DNA from: Balneolaceae bacterium
Lineage (GTDB): Bacteria > Bacteroidota > Rhodothermia > Balneolales > Balneolaceae
DNA: 64,000 nt
Direction of reading: 5' to 3'
NCBI GenBank assembly: GCA_034521495.1
Contig: JAXHMK010000022.1
Location: 62,001 to 126,000, forward strand
Below, in pieces: positions 47,355 through 55,313 of the stretch (positions are counted from its first letter, which is position 1; the number at the start of each line of letters is the position of its first letter). A model generated the notes under the pieces. The model did not search any database, had not been told where the DNA came from, and was given only the letters and a program-made list of their open reading frames with translations. The translations under genes were made by a program, and so were the position numbers.

Positions 47355-49334
47355 TTATTCTCCAGTACCGTATGAAATGGGTACATCAGATCCTTCCGGG
47401 GAAACCCGTGCGTAACCCTGCATCTCCTGGTGAAGAGCTGAGCAGAAATCTGTACAGTAGAACGGGAATACGCCTGCTTTTTTCGGTTCCCAGGTAAGAG
47501 TTCTGGTTTCGCCAGGCATAACCAGCAGTTCAGCATTTTGAGCACCCAGCATGGCAAAACCGTGCGGTACATCCCAGTCTTGTTCGAGATTGGTGACATG
47601 GAAGAACACTTTATCTCCTACCTTTATACCTTCAATATTATCCGGTGTAAAGTGAGATCGGATTGTTGTCATATATACGTGAACTTCGTTTCCTTCTCTT
47701 ACAATTCGTGTATCCGCTTCGCTTTTTACAGCATCGGGATGATTGTTATCCTCAAGGGGATAGAACCGTACCTGGTTTTCTTTTACAATATCAGCCGGAA
47801 TTGCCTGTGCGTAGTGAGGCTCACCGTCTGTGGGAAAGTCCAGGAGTAACTCCATCTTCTCGCCCGAAATATCGATCAGTTGGGCAGAGTGGAACAGCTC
47901 GGGACCTGTTGGAAGATAGCGGTCTTTGGTAATCTTGTTCAGTGCTACAAGATATTTACCCCATGGCTGACGACTGTCTCCTCCGGGGATCATCAGGTGA
48001 CCAGGAGAGTAGTAGGCATCAATTCGGTCTACAACCTCAAAGGTTTCGAGGCTCCACTTTACAATTTCTGAGGAGATGAACGCCGTTGTGTAGGCATAAC
48101 CATTTCCGTCGAACTCTGTGTGAAGCGTTCCGATGCCGGCATTTTCCACCTCAGCCTGGATAACTGAATCGTAATTAAGAACAGGTATACCGTCTACTTC
48201 ACCCTCAAAATCTTCATTTTCAATCGCCTGTATCATATTTTCAAACGAGTGAACCGGAAGTACGGATGATAATTTACCACCACCAACGATATAGCGGCCT
48301 GTTGGGTCCACATCCACACCGTGCGGAGATTTTGGAGTTGGCAGGTAATAAATAATTCCGGGGTGTTCTGTTGGATCAAGCACACGAACGGTTTCAATCA
48401 CTTCGGATTTGGCTCTCTGTTCGTCATGATCTATATAATTCCGGTAGTGTTCGCCCGGAACCACCCGTCCCTCTCCGTTGGCAGCCAGTTCGGAAGCTTT
48501 TTTCCAGTTAACGGCGGCAATAAAATCCTTGTCGTTTCTGGATGCATTGACTTCCAGGAGAGTGTTTGCCTCTTCAGTATTGTACGTTGTATAGAATGCC
48601 CAGTCTTCAGAAGGTCCTTTACCGGCATGAGAAAGATCGTAATTATAGCCGGGGACCAATATTTGAAAATCGACACTCATTTCCCCATCATCAGCAACTT
48701 TAATATAGGAGAGAGTTCCCTTGAAGTTTTCGGCATACGATGAGATCGGAACATCTTGGTTCTCCAGGTTTTCCTGGTCCATCGGAATACTGAAACGGGT
48801 AGCTGCGGATACATAATCTGTATTTACAGTCACAAAAGAAGAGGCGTGATTACCGGCCGAATTTGGAATCTCAATAATTTCGGCGGTTTGAAAAGTGCTC
48901 AGATCAATTCTTGCAATACGAGGTGTATTGTTTCCATTGATAAATACCCAACGCCCATCTGGTACACCGTTTGTTTGAGATATTTCGGGGTGGTGGGCAT
49001 CATCCCAGGGTATAAATCCGTGGGAGGTTTGAAGCATCGGTTTTGTCTCTTCGGAGTAACCGTATCCGTTTACAGGTGCCTGAGAAAATACAGGTACGGT
49101 ATAGAGATGGCGACCTGACGGAATTCCGTATACAGTTAATTGTCCGCTGTATCCGCCTGAGAAGAGCCCGTAAAATTCATCGTGTTCTCCCGGGGCTACA
49201 TATACTTTTTGTGCGGCGTCGCTCGAACCGGCTAAATTTTGCTGTGAAGGGCATCCGTACAGAAGGATACCGAGCACGGCAATCAGCGGTACGGACCACC
49301 AAAAAAGTCGTTTGTTTTTATTTTTTGTTTGCAT
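47355..49334 (-). CDS. nosZ: Nitrous oxide reductase, Sec-dependent lipoprotein form
   Basis: 659 residues. It reduces N2O to N2 with a Cu-Z and a Cu-A centre. The N-terminus is a lipoprotein signal (LGILLYGC, no twin-arginine), as in clade II NosZ. The seven-bladed propeller shows DDAHHPEISQTNG and other Cu-Z His sites; the C-terminal cupredoxin holds Cu-A ligands in FYCTDFCSALHQEMQGY. Length and motifs are complete. It follows the cytochrome c gene by 29 bases and probably gets electrons from it. Confidence 0.96.
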   Translation of the reverse strand: MQTKNKNKRLFWWSVPLIAVLGILLYGCPSQQNLAGSSDAAQKVYVAPGEHDEFYGLFSGGYSGQLTVYGIPSGRHLYTVPVFSQAPVNGYGYSEETKPMLQTSHGFIPWDDAHHPEISQTNGVPDGRWVFINGNNTPRIARIDLSTFQTAEIIEIPNSAGNHASSFVTVNTDYVSAATRFSIPMDQENLENQDVPISSYAENFKGTLSYIKVADDGEMSVDFQILVPGYNYDLSHAGKGPSEDWAFYTTYNTEEANTLLEVNASRNDKDFIAAVNWKKASELAANGEGRVVPGEHYRNYIDHDEQRAKSEVIETVRVLDPTEHPGIIYYLPTPKSPHGVDVDPTGRYIVGGGKLSSVLPVHSFENMIQAIENEDFEGEVDGIPVLNYDSVIQAEVENAGIGTLHTEFDGNGYAYTTAFISSEIVKWSLETFEVVDRIDAYYSPGHLMIPGGDSRQPWGKYLVALNKITKDRYLPTGPELFHSAQLIDISGEKMELLLDFPTDGEPHYAQAIPADIVKENQVRFYPLEDNNHPDAVKSEADTRIVREGNEVHVYMTTIRSHFTPDNIEGIKVGDKVFFHVTNLEQDWDVPHGFAMLGAQNAELLVMPGETRTLTWEPKKAGVFPFYCTDFCSALHQEMQGYARVSPEGSDVPISYGTGE

Positions 49335-49363
49335 GGTTTTAGTTGTTTTGTGAGTAGTAATGG

Positions 49364-49843
49364 TTATGATTGGTTTTCATCTTCAAGTGTTCTGAAATAT
49401 TCCACGATAGCCCTGGCTTGCTCTATCGTTACATTTTGATAGGGCATGGGAGACATATATTCCTGCATCATCTTGATTCCTTCGGGATGTTTTTTGGTCA
49501 TCTCATCAGGATTCATAATCATATTCATGATATAAGCAGGAGATCTTCGGTCCAGGATGTCATTTGAAGCGGGTCCGATATATCGTTCCGTAGGTTTATG
49601 GCATGCTGTACATTTGGCCTCGTAGACCTCTTTGCCTTGTGCTGCCAGTTCGGGATCGAGTTCTCCCAACTCTACGACCTCGGTAACCGGCCCGATTCCG
49701 TGTTCCAGCTCAAATTCAGTCAGTCCCTGTTCATTGGTCTGGTTGGAATCTTCAGTTTGTTGTTCGGATGACTCTCCACCGCAGGCATTGAATACCAGGA
49801 GTGTAAGAGCCAGGATGATGATTTGAATAATTCTGTGTTTCAT
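49364..49843 (-). CDS. Nos-operon c-type cytochrome lipoprotein
   Basis: 159 residues: lipobox FNAC (Cys20), acidic linker, one haem motif CTACHKPTERYIGP and an axial Met candidate in MSPMPYQNVT near the C-terminus. It is a monohaem class I cytochrome c at the membrane surface, placed between the Rrf2 gene and nosZ, and the likely direct donor to NosZ. The symbol nosC is used for such genes in related operons but I do not assert orthology. Confidence 0.88.
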   Translation of the reverse strand: MKHRIIQIIILALTLLVFNACGGESSEQQTEDSNQTNEQGLTEFELEHGIGPVTEVVELGELDPELAAQGKEVYEAKCTACHKPTERYIGPASNDILDRRSPAYIMNMIMNPDEMTKKHPEGIKMMQEYMSPMPYQNVTIEQARAIVEYFRTLEDENQS

Positions 49844-49854
49844 AAGTTTTAGTA

Positions 49855-49874
49855 TTAAGAGTATTTAGTCTTAA
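49855..49874 (-). promoter_or_regulatory. Operator TTAAGA-N8-TCTTAA before the nos cytochrome
   Basis: Perfect inverted repeat, 11 bases upstream of the cytochrome start and just after the Rrf2 gene. It covers the region where an internal promoter for nosC-nosZ would lie, and would block initiation if occupied. Confidence 0.65.
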
Positions 49875-49880
49875 ATAAGG

Positions 49881-50294
49881 TTAAATTTTTTGGTCCCACT
49901 CTGCAAGTTCACGAATGGTTACGGTTTCAACCATCTGTTCCATTTTTATTTTTAAATTCGTCCACTCCTCGTGAATTGGGCAGGCCTTGTGATTTTGAAA
50001 AATCGGAAGCCCAAGAGCACATTCAGGTATAGCATAATCTTTATCCAGGCTTTTAATAATCTCCTGAATGGTAATATCCTCCGCATTTCTGGCGAGTTTA
50101 ACCCCGCCATTGGGGCCTTTGTAAGACTCCAGAATTTGTGCTTGTGTAAGATGCTGCAACACTTTCGTTAAAAAATGGAAGGATATGTCAAGTTCATCAC
50201 TCAATTCCCGAATGGTTACAAACCCCTCGCCTTGTCTGCCAGCCAGCAGAACAGAAGCTCGAAGTCCATAAATACAGGAGTATGAAAGTGACAT
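49881..50294 (-). CDS. Rrf2-family regulator lacking the middle cluster Cys
   Basis: 137 residues, paralogue of the 40271 gene: MSLSYSCIYGLRASVLLA ... SFHFLTKVLQHL ... KGPNGGVKL. Its cluster region reads CALGLPIFQNHKACPIHEEW, so first and third Cys and the His are kept while the middle Cys is Phe. It may hold a differently ligated cluster or none. It heads the nos operon and has its own TTAAGA-like operator upstream. Confidence 0.85.
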   Translation of the reverse strand: MSLSYSCIYGLRASVLLAGRQGEGFVTIRELSDELDISFHFLTKVLQHLTQAQILESYKGPNGGVKLARNAEDITIQEIIKSLDKDYAIPECALGLPIFQNHKACPIHEEWTNLKIKMEQMVETVTIRELAEWDQKI

Positions 50295-50301
50295 AAAAGT
50301 T

Positions 50302-50321
50302 TAAAGACTATTTTATCTTAA
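50302..50321 (-). promoter_or_regulatory. Operator upstream of the nos-operon Rrf2 gene
   Basis: TAAAGA-N8-TCTTAA, eight bases before the start codon; the right half is perfect, the left has two mismatches against TTAAGA. Confidence 0.55.
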
Positions 50322-51196
50322 TATACTACATTTTTTGATTGGCAAACAAGCTCAGATGAAATTTTTTTCGGACCAACGGGAATTAAAACAGTTGATTATT
50401 TAGATACTGAAAGAAACAACACAAATTTATTTAAGAATGAAGTACATGGTTATCGGAAAAAGAACCACTTTATATTTGTTTGAAAATATTTCTGAGGATT
50501 AATGATTGAAAAAGTCCCGAAAGGGCGTAATCTGGAACGCATGTTGATAGGCTTCTGCCCCTTTGGGGCTGTCTTGCTGGGTGTTGCCTATTCTCATAGC
50601 GCGTTGCGCTATGCTGTTGACCGGCGCCCCATTCGGGGCTTAAAAACCGATACTCTTATTCAACATAATTGTCCAATTGTGTCTATTTTTGAACGGTTCA
50701 TACACGTTCAACTATCGAAGCAATTTTCACGATTGGGTGCTCAAATTTTATAGTGAAATGCCCTGACGGGGCTTTATCAACAGCATAGTCCCGAAAGGGA
50801 TTTTCGGGGCTATGTCCTAATGGCAAATTATGAGTAAGCCCTGAAAAGGCGAAAGCCCATAACCGTGTTGCTGTAAGGCTTATGGTTTTTTGGAGCTTTT
50901 AATTATTTGATATGTCTTCATGACGGATATGGGATAATTATATTTGATTTTGTCTAACCTAATAAACAACGGCCGGACCGGCTACAGAGAGGGAAATAAT
51001 TGCCAGGTAAAAGGAAGATCAATCGTTTAAGTTTTTAAGTTGGCTTAAGCCATTTCACATGCTTGATATAGTTCAAGTCTGATAAATAACTTTAATAATA
51101 AAATCATAAAACAGCCCGCAAATACACGAAAATTAATTGGTGTTTTTGTGTTTTAGTGGCTTTCCTTTTTCACGTAATCTTTTAAACGATTGTACA
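50322..51196. other. 875-bp gap with hairpin repeats
   Basis: No credible gene; the 83-codon frame at 50502-50753 is made of repeats. Hairpins: GCCCCTTTGGGGC (50557-50569), CATAGCGC-GTT-GCGCTATG (50595-50613) and CATAGTCCCGAAAGGGA with CGGGGCTATG (50784-50814). The promoter of the nos regulator gene lies at its left end. Confidence 0.6.
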
Positions 51197-51616
51197 CTAA
51201 TGCTTTAAATTTCTGTAACTAACAACCCGGTTCCAGATCAGCCATGCAAAAAGAAAAATACTACTCACAAGAAACCCCCGGCCCATGATCTTGAGATTTA
51301 CCATCCCGCCATCAACAAAATACCCCGAAATCAACAGGAGTAATCCGGTATTAAATAAAGTTATCATACACCAGGCCAAAACTCCCGGGCCTCTTGCTTT
51401 GCCTTTAAGAAAACGGGGAAACATCCAATATGCGGTTCCCATCACAAACTGAATGAGCCAGCCCCAGATTGCAGTTTCAAAGTGAATTGGCAACAGTGCC
51501 CAGACTCCCGGATGCAGCGGCTGAACTTTGTGGAACAGAAGTACTCCTCCAATACCCACAGCAACTGCCAGGTAAAACAGTGAGAGTCGAAGCATCATAA
51601 CGGTCTGGGCAGGCAT
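51197..51616 (-). CDS. Small four-helix membrane protein (paralogue pair, B)
   Basis: 139 residues with four predicted helices. LLPIHFETAIWGWLIQFVMG followed by TAYWMFPRF contains a His and the block GW-x2-Q-x2-MG-x3-WMFPR shared with the neighbouring gene. Helix/His pattern recalls NnrS or haem-copper oxidase fragments; family not assigned. It overlaps the upstream paralogue by one base (TGATG). Placed between the nos and NO-detoxification genes. Confidence 0.6.
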   Translation of the reverse strand: MPAQTVMMLRLSLFYLAVAVGIGGVLLFHKVQPLHPGVWALLPIHFETAIWGWLIQFVMGTAYWMFPRFLKGKARGPGVLAWCMITLFNTGLLLLISGYFVDGGMVNLKIMGRGFLVSSIFLFAWLIWNRVVSYRNLKH

Positions 51617-52050
51617 CAGGTTGACCTCCGCTTACGTTTTTTCTTTGGCTGAACCCGGGGCCAGATCTCAGCTACATAAAACAGAATACCGCCCAACTGA
51701 AGAAGAATCGAAACGCTGATTATACCCATCATCCATAGATTTTCTGTAAAAAAGGGGAGAAAGGGTTCACTTAAAAAACGGATGATAAGTCCTGTATTCA
51801 GACACCAGAAAGAAGCCAATGCAGAAAATGTCTCTGTTTTTTTGCGGTCTCTTCGTTTTCTTGGAAACATCCAGATGGATACACCCATGATGACCTGTGT
51901 GACCCATCCAATCACAATCATATGCCAGTAAACGGGCAAGAGTAAAGTTCCAGAATCGATGAACGGCAATTCAGACAGGAATGCTAACACTATTCCCAGG
52001 AAGAGATAGATCATCCCGGATTTGATAAACCAACGTGTGATTCTCGGCAT
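51616..52050 (-). CDS. Small four-helix membrane protein (paralogue pair, A)
   Basis: 144 residues, four helices, LLPVYWHMIVIGWVTQVIMG then VSIWMFPRK, and a very basic tail (KKKRKRRST). Similar to the downstream gene in the GW-x2-Q-x2-MG-x3-WMFPR block, so the two probably arose by duplication and may form a heterodimer. Function unknown; expression with denitrification genes is inferred from position. Confidence 0.6.
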   Translation of the reverse strand: MPRITRWFIKSGMIYLFLGIVLAFLSELPFIDSGTLLLPVYWHMIVIGWVTQVIMGVSIWMFPRKRRDRKKTETFSALASFWCLNTGLIIRFLSEPFLPFFTENLWMMGIISVSILLQLGGILFYVAEIWPRVQPKKKRKRRST

Positions 52051-52375
52051 TTTGGTTTCTTATTTGAGTTTGATTTTAAAGTCTGTTAGATGTCTCAGGG
52101 CGTTCTTATTGATGAGTATCCTCCTTCAAAAGGGACTTTATCCTAAATTGAGGCTGTCCAAAAAGGATGTGAGAGAAATCAATATTTTCATTTTTGTCAT
52201 ACCGGACCCCGATCCGGTATCTCCAAGCATAGTTAAAGAGTGGAGATTCTGAATCGAGTTCAGAATGACATCCTTTTAGGACAGCCTCGGAATTAAACCA
52301 ACTTTGATTAAAATGCCACGGGAAACATCAAACCCCAATCCTGAATCCCACGGCATGATTCAACATCATCTCTGC
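52051..52375. other. Intergenic gap mostly occupied by a MITE-like element
   Basis: Holds the 52148-52288 element. No gene. Confidence 0.6.
52148..52288 (-). repeat. MITE-like element, copy 2
   Basis: Reverse-oriented, about 95% identical by eye to 34274-34420, with inverted ends reading TGAGGCTGTCC and AAAAAGGATGT. It carries the same inner palindromes. Confidence 0.85.
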
Positions 52376-53101
52376 TTAGGCAGCAATTAGTTTTTCAGCT
52401 TTTTTAAACAGGATGTTATTCTCCAGGTGAACGTGCTTATGCAGATCTTCTTCAAATCCTGCAAGATTCTGGTAGAGAATTTGGTACGTTTTGCATGCAT
52501 CCGCGGGCGGAGTAAAATCATTACTCAGCTTTCGAATATTAGCCATAACCTGGCCCGCTCCGTCGTGGTCATCCTCCATCAGGGTAAGCTGACCTTTTAA
52601 TTTTTCTTTTTCAGCTTCAAGCAGGGATTCTCCGTTTTTTAGCTTTGCTGATATATTTTTAATCAATGGGAATACAGTTGCCTCTTCGGCTTCCAGATGT
52701 TCTGTTAACTCGTTTGAAAGAGTAACGAAAGACTTAAAGATCTCAACATTTTCGGGATACTGTTCGCCGTAAACCCGGGCTACTTTAGCGGCATAAGCTG
52801 AAATTTCATCCGTCTTTTTCCGAACAAATGAATGATGCGTATTGATGATGTAATCAATCAAAAAATCGGCTTCCCATTCGCTGTAATTGTGGTCTCCGGA
52901 AGTATTACTATCTGCAATATCAAGGAGTTTACCGACAACCTCTTCTAAAGCTATGTCTCGCTTCTGGCACACTTCATTCAGCGATTTACCGCCTCCGCAA
53001 CAGAAGTCGATGCCGAACTCTTTAAAAACTCCGGCTGCGTGATAGTTTTCTGTTACAATGTCTCCGATTCTCTTAGAAGCTAAGTTTTCATTATTCATCA
53101 T
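52376..53101 (-). CDS. ric: Repair of iron centres protein (RIC/YtfE/ScdA)
   Basis: 241 residues from Met at 53101. RIC proteins are di-iron hemerythrin-like proteins that help restore Fe-S clusters after NO or oxidative damage. The N-terminal ScdA_N domain has the Cys motif GIDFCCGGGKSLNEVC; the C-terminal domain has the iron-ligand His/Glu residues in NTHHSFVRK, HLEAEEATVFPLI, MEDDHDGAG and KHVHLENNILF. The upstream in-frame extension (to 53143) has no sensible start. Follows the cupredoxin gene with a terminator-like hairpin between. Confidence 0.92.
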   Translation of the reverse strand: MMNNENLASKRIGDIVTENYHAAGVFKEFGIDFCCGGGKSLNEVCQKRDIALEEVVGKLLDIADSNTSGDHNYSEWEADFLIDYIINTHHSFVRKKTDEISAYAAKVARVYGEQYPENVEIFKSFVTLSNELTEHLEAEEATVFPLIKNISAKLKNGESLLEAEKEKLKGQLTLMEDDHDGAGQVMANIRKLSNDFTPPADACKTYQILYQNLAGFEEDLHKHVHLENNILFKKAEKLIAA

Positions 53102-53130
53102 AGTGATAGATATAGATTTGGGGTTAAAGT

Positions 53131-53167
53131 AAAACACGGTCAAAATTGAAGGTTGTTCAACCGTGTT
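53131..53167 (-). terminator. Terminator-like hairpin after the cupredoxin gene
   Basis: AACACGGT (53133-53140) pairs with ACCGTGTT (53160-53167); on the minus strand a short T-rich stretch follows. It lies between the cupredoxin stop and ric. Confidence 0.5.
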
Positions 53168-53182
53168 GGTTTAAAATGTTTG

Positions 53183-53653
53183 TCATGAAGTTTCGGCTAC
53201 CCGAAGAATTCCCTTCATTCCGCCAAAATAGTGTCCCGGGAATGTGCATACATATTCATATTCACCGGGATTGTCAGGTACGGTAAATTCAATGGTGGAT
53301 GTCTCTCCACCGCCAATCATTGACGTTGTTGCAATTACCTGCTCTTCATATTCAGGCGCGATGTATTCGGTATCGGGCGCTGCCATGGAGGCGAGTACAA
53401 ATTCTTCCACATTTGTGTCAAGATCTACAATCGCAAGATTATGAGACATCGCCTGTGGCGGCATGTTACTTTTTACATCCAGTACAATCCGAATGGTTTC
53501 GCCGGGTTCGGCTTCAATCAGTGTTTCGCTGAACTGCATATTGTCCTGCCCGATGACGGTAATGGTTCGAATATCATCCGACTGGGCAAATCCTGAATTC
53601 ATAAACAGAACTGCCAGGAAAAGTGTAAGTGTGGTTTTAATCAGTGTTTTCAT
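53183..53653 (-). CDS. Azurin/plastocyanin-like cupredoxin
   Basis: 156 residues: signal peptide (about 1-23, ending FAQS), type 1 copper fold with the N-terminal His ligand in MSHNLAIVDLD and the C-terminal ligand loop YVCTFPGHYFGGM (Cys, His, Met), the azurin-like spacing. A periplasmic electron carrier; it may serve NirK or NosZ, as suggested by location in the denitrification region. Confidence 0.9.
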   Translation of the reverse strand: MKTLIKTTLTLFLAVLFMNSGFAQSDDIRTITVIGQDNMQFSETLIEAEPGETIRIVLDVKSNMPPQAMSHNLAIVDLDTNVEEFVLASMAAPDTEYIAPEYEEQVIATTSMIGGGETSTIEFTVPDNPGEYEYVCTFPGHYFGGMKGILRVAETS

Positions 53654-53841
53654 TGTCTTATGGTTTGATTTTAAAAAAATTCGTGTAGTTGTTTAATTAA
53701 CTTCAGTTCGAGATAAGAAACTTGAATATTGCGCTCCCCTCCTGCCTGCCCTCGATACCTCGGGGTGCAAGGAGGGGACTTTTTCAATGCTTTTGCCTTC
53801 ATTTTATCTGGAACTGACGTTATTTAATTAGTTGAAGGAGA

Positions 53842-54461
53842 TTAACTTCCTTTTATTTGATTTTTCTGTATTTCATTATTGATCCATTCGGCCGCTTCCT
53901 CAACAGGCTGATTTAATCCCTCCAGCCTGTGAGCAATTCTGCCCTTTCATCCAGAACGGTTACGAGGTTTGAATGGCTGAAATGGCCGTCACTTTTTTGA
54001 GCATATTGAACGCCCAGAAGCATGGCCAGTTCGCGAATATCAGCCGGTTTTGCGGTTGTAAAATGCCATTGGGGAATATTCAGATCTTGTTTGATAGCAT
54101 AGTTTCTCAGCACCTCCGGGGTGTCATTCTCAGGATCAAAGGTGACTGCCAAAATGTTAACTTCTGACCGGAGACTCTCATCTACAGCTTCAAATACACG
54201 CCGTGCATCACGGATCAAAATCGGACAGACCTGTGTGCAGTTCCCGTAAAACATGACCACTACAACGGGGTTTCCCTGTAGATCCGCAAGCTGAAAACTC
54301 TCACCGCGATGATCAGTCCACGAAGCATCCATGTGATAGACAGAGTGCTCGCTTTGAACCGGTTGTGCCTTCATGGCATTGTGATTCATATGCTGTGCAA
54401 TTGCGCTTTGAGCAACCAGGAGAATCAATAATCCGGTTGATAGTGTTTGAAATAATTTCAT
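53842..54461 (-). CDS. SCO1/SenC-like copper chaperone (3' frameshift)
   Basis: Signal peptide, then a thioredoxin-like fold with the copper-binding MFYGNCTQVCPILIRD (CxxxC) and the conserved His in DGHFSHSNLV. SCO proteins deliver copper or reduce disulphides for Cu-A and related sites, so service to NosZ or an oxidase is likely. In the present frame the protein ends early at AELLTGWRD (53913); in the next frame the sequence runs on naturally as GRIAHRLEGLNQPVEEAAEW to a stop at 53842. Loss of one G in the AAGGGCAG stretch near 53945 explains this. It overlaps nirV by 4 bases. Confidence 0.85.
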
Positions 54462-55258
54462 AACGATTTCTCGGCTTGTTGTTTCGTTTTACCGGCATCA
54501 TAAGCGCATCGAAAACCTACCATGCCTGTTGTCATTTTTGGGTTAAAACTCATTCGTGTGATATATCTCACAGAGGCGGCGTAACTGTACGTATTGCCCA
54601 GTTTTTGCATGCGCCCAACCGTACCGCAGTCCAGTGATATCTCATTGCTGATGGGCGGTTTGAAATCCTCCACCCACTCCATAATCAATCCGAATTGGTC
54701 TTTTATACCGTGCCGGTTTTCGATATCCGTACTTCCCACCGTTTTTGTGTTTTGAACATCCACGGCAGAGTACCACCCCATCAGTTCGTTGGCGAACTCA
54801 TTCATCTCCTCAGCAGAGTCAAAATCCATGAGCTGGGCCGAGTATTCCCACTCGTTGAGTGTTGGTAATCGTCCGCCGGCCCACCTGCAGTAAGCATTTG
54901 CCGCAAACCATGATATCCGGGTAACCGGCTGATACGGTTTTACATTCTCGCCGGGATCCAGATCATCTTTCCAATGTTTCAGATAACCGGAATCGGCATA
55001 AATTGCGGGTATATTTGATCGCCGCCACTCTTCGTTTTGTTCAAGGAATTCCAGGAAATCTGCATTGGTTACTGCCAGCTCATCCATATAAAAATCTTCA
55101 ACCTCAATAGGCTCTCCTTCCACTTCCGGCAGAATGGAGTGAAAGGAGCCACCCGGAATCTGAATCGGATTTTCCTGGGCGAAAGCCTGCTCCGATCCGG
55201 CCATGAATGTGGCAAGAATTAGAACGATGAAGGTGATATGTTGTATGAAGTTTGTCAT
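54458..55258 (-). CDS. nirV: NirV-like formylglycine-generating-enzyme-family protein
   Basis: 266 residues with a signal peptide (about 1-27). The SUMF1-type domain shows ITWF-like VTRISWFAANAYCRWAGGRL, PTLNEWEYSA and the C-terminal GMVGFRCAYD. NirV genes of this family stand beside nirK in many denitrifiers and their exact role is not known; it is not needed to postulate real formylglycine synthesis. It follows nirK with a REP-like palindrome between and overlaps sco. Confidence 0.85.
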   Translation of the reverse strand: MTNFIQHITFIVLILATFMAGSEQAFAQENPIQIPGGSFHSILPEVEGEPIEVEDFYMDELAVTNADFLEFLEQNEEWRRSNIPAIYADSGYLKHWKDDLDPGENVKPYQPVTRISWFAANAYCRWAGGRLPTLNEWEYSAQLMDFDSAEEMNEFANELMGWYSAVDVQNTKTVGSTDIENRHGIKDQFGLIMEWVEDFKPPISNEISLDCGTVGRMQKLGNTYSYAASVRYITRMSFNPKMTTGMVGFRCAYDAGKTKQQAEKSL

Positions 55259-55270
55259 TATTGCTGAGAT

Positions 55271-55305
55271 TATCCGTCTGACCGCTATGAGCGGTCTGAC
55301 GGATA
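55271..55305. repeat. REP-like palindrome between nirK and nirV
   Basis: TATCCGTCTGACCGCT-ATG-AGCGGTCTGACGGATA, one mismatch in a 16-bp stem. It is 13 bp after the nirV start on the genome and 9 bp before the nirK stop, so it may end or protect the nirK transcript. Confidence 0.7.
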
Positions 55306-55313
55306 GGGGTAGC

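Noticed and set aside
50502-50753. 83-codon ORF after the nos regulator gene
   Set aside because: Made of GGGGC/GCCCC hairpin repeats, no start signal and no family resemblance.
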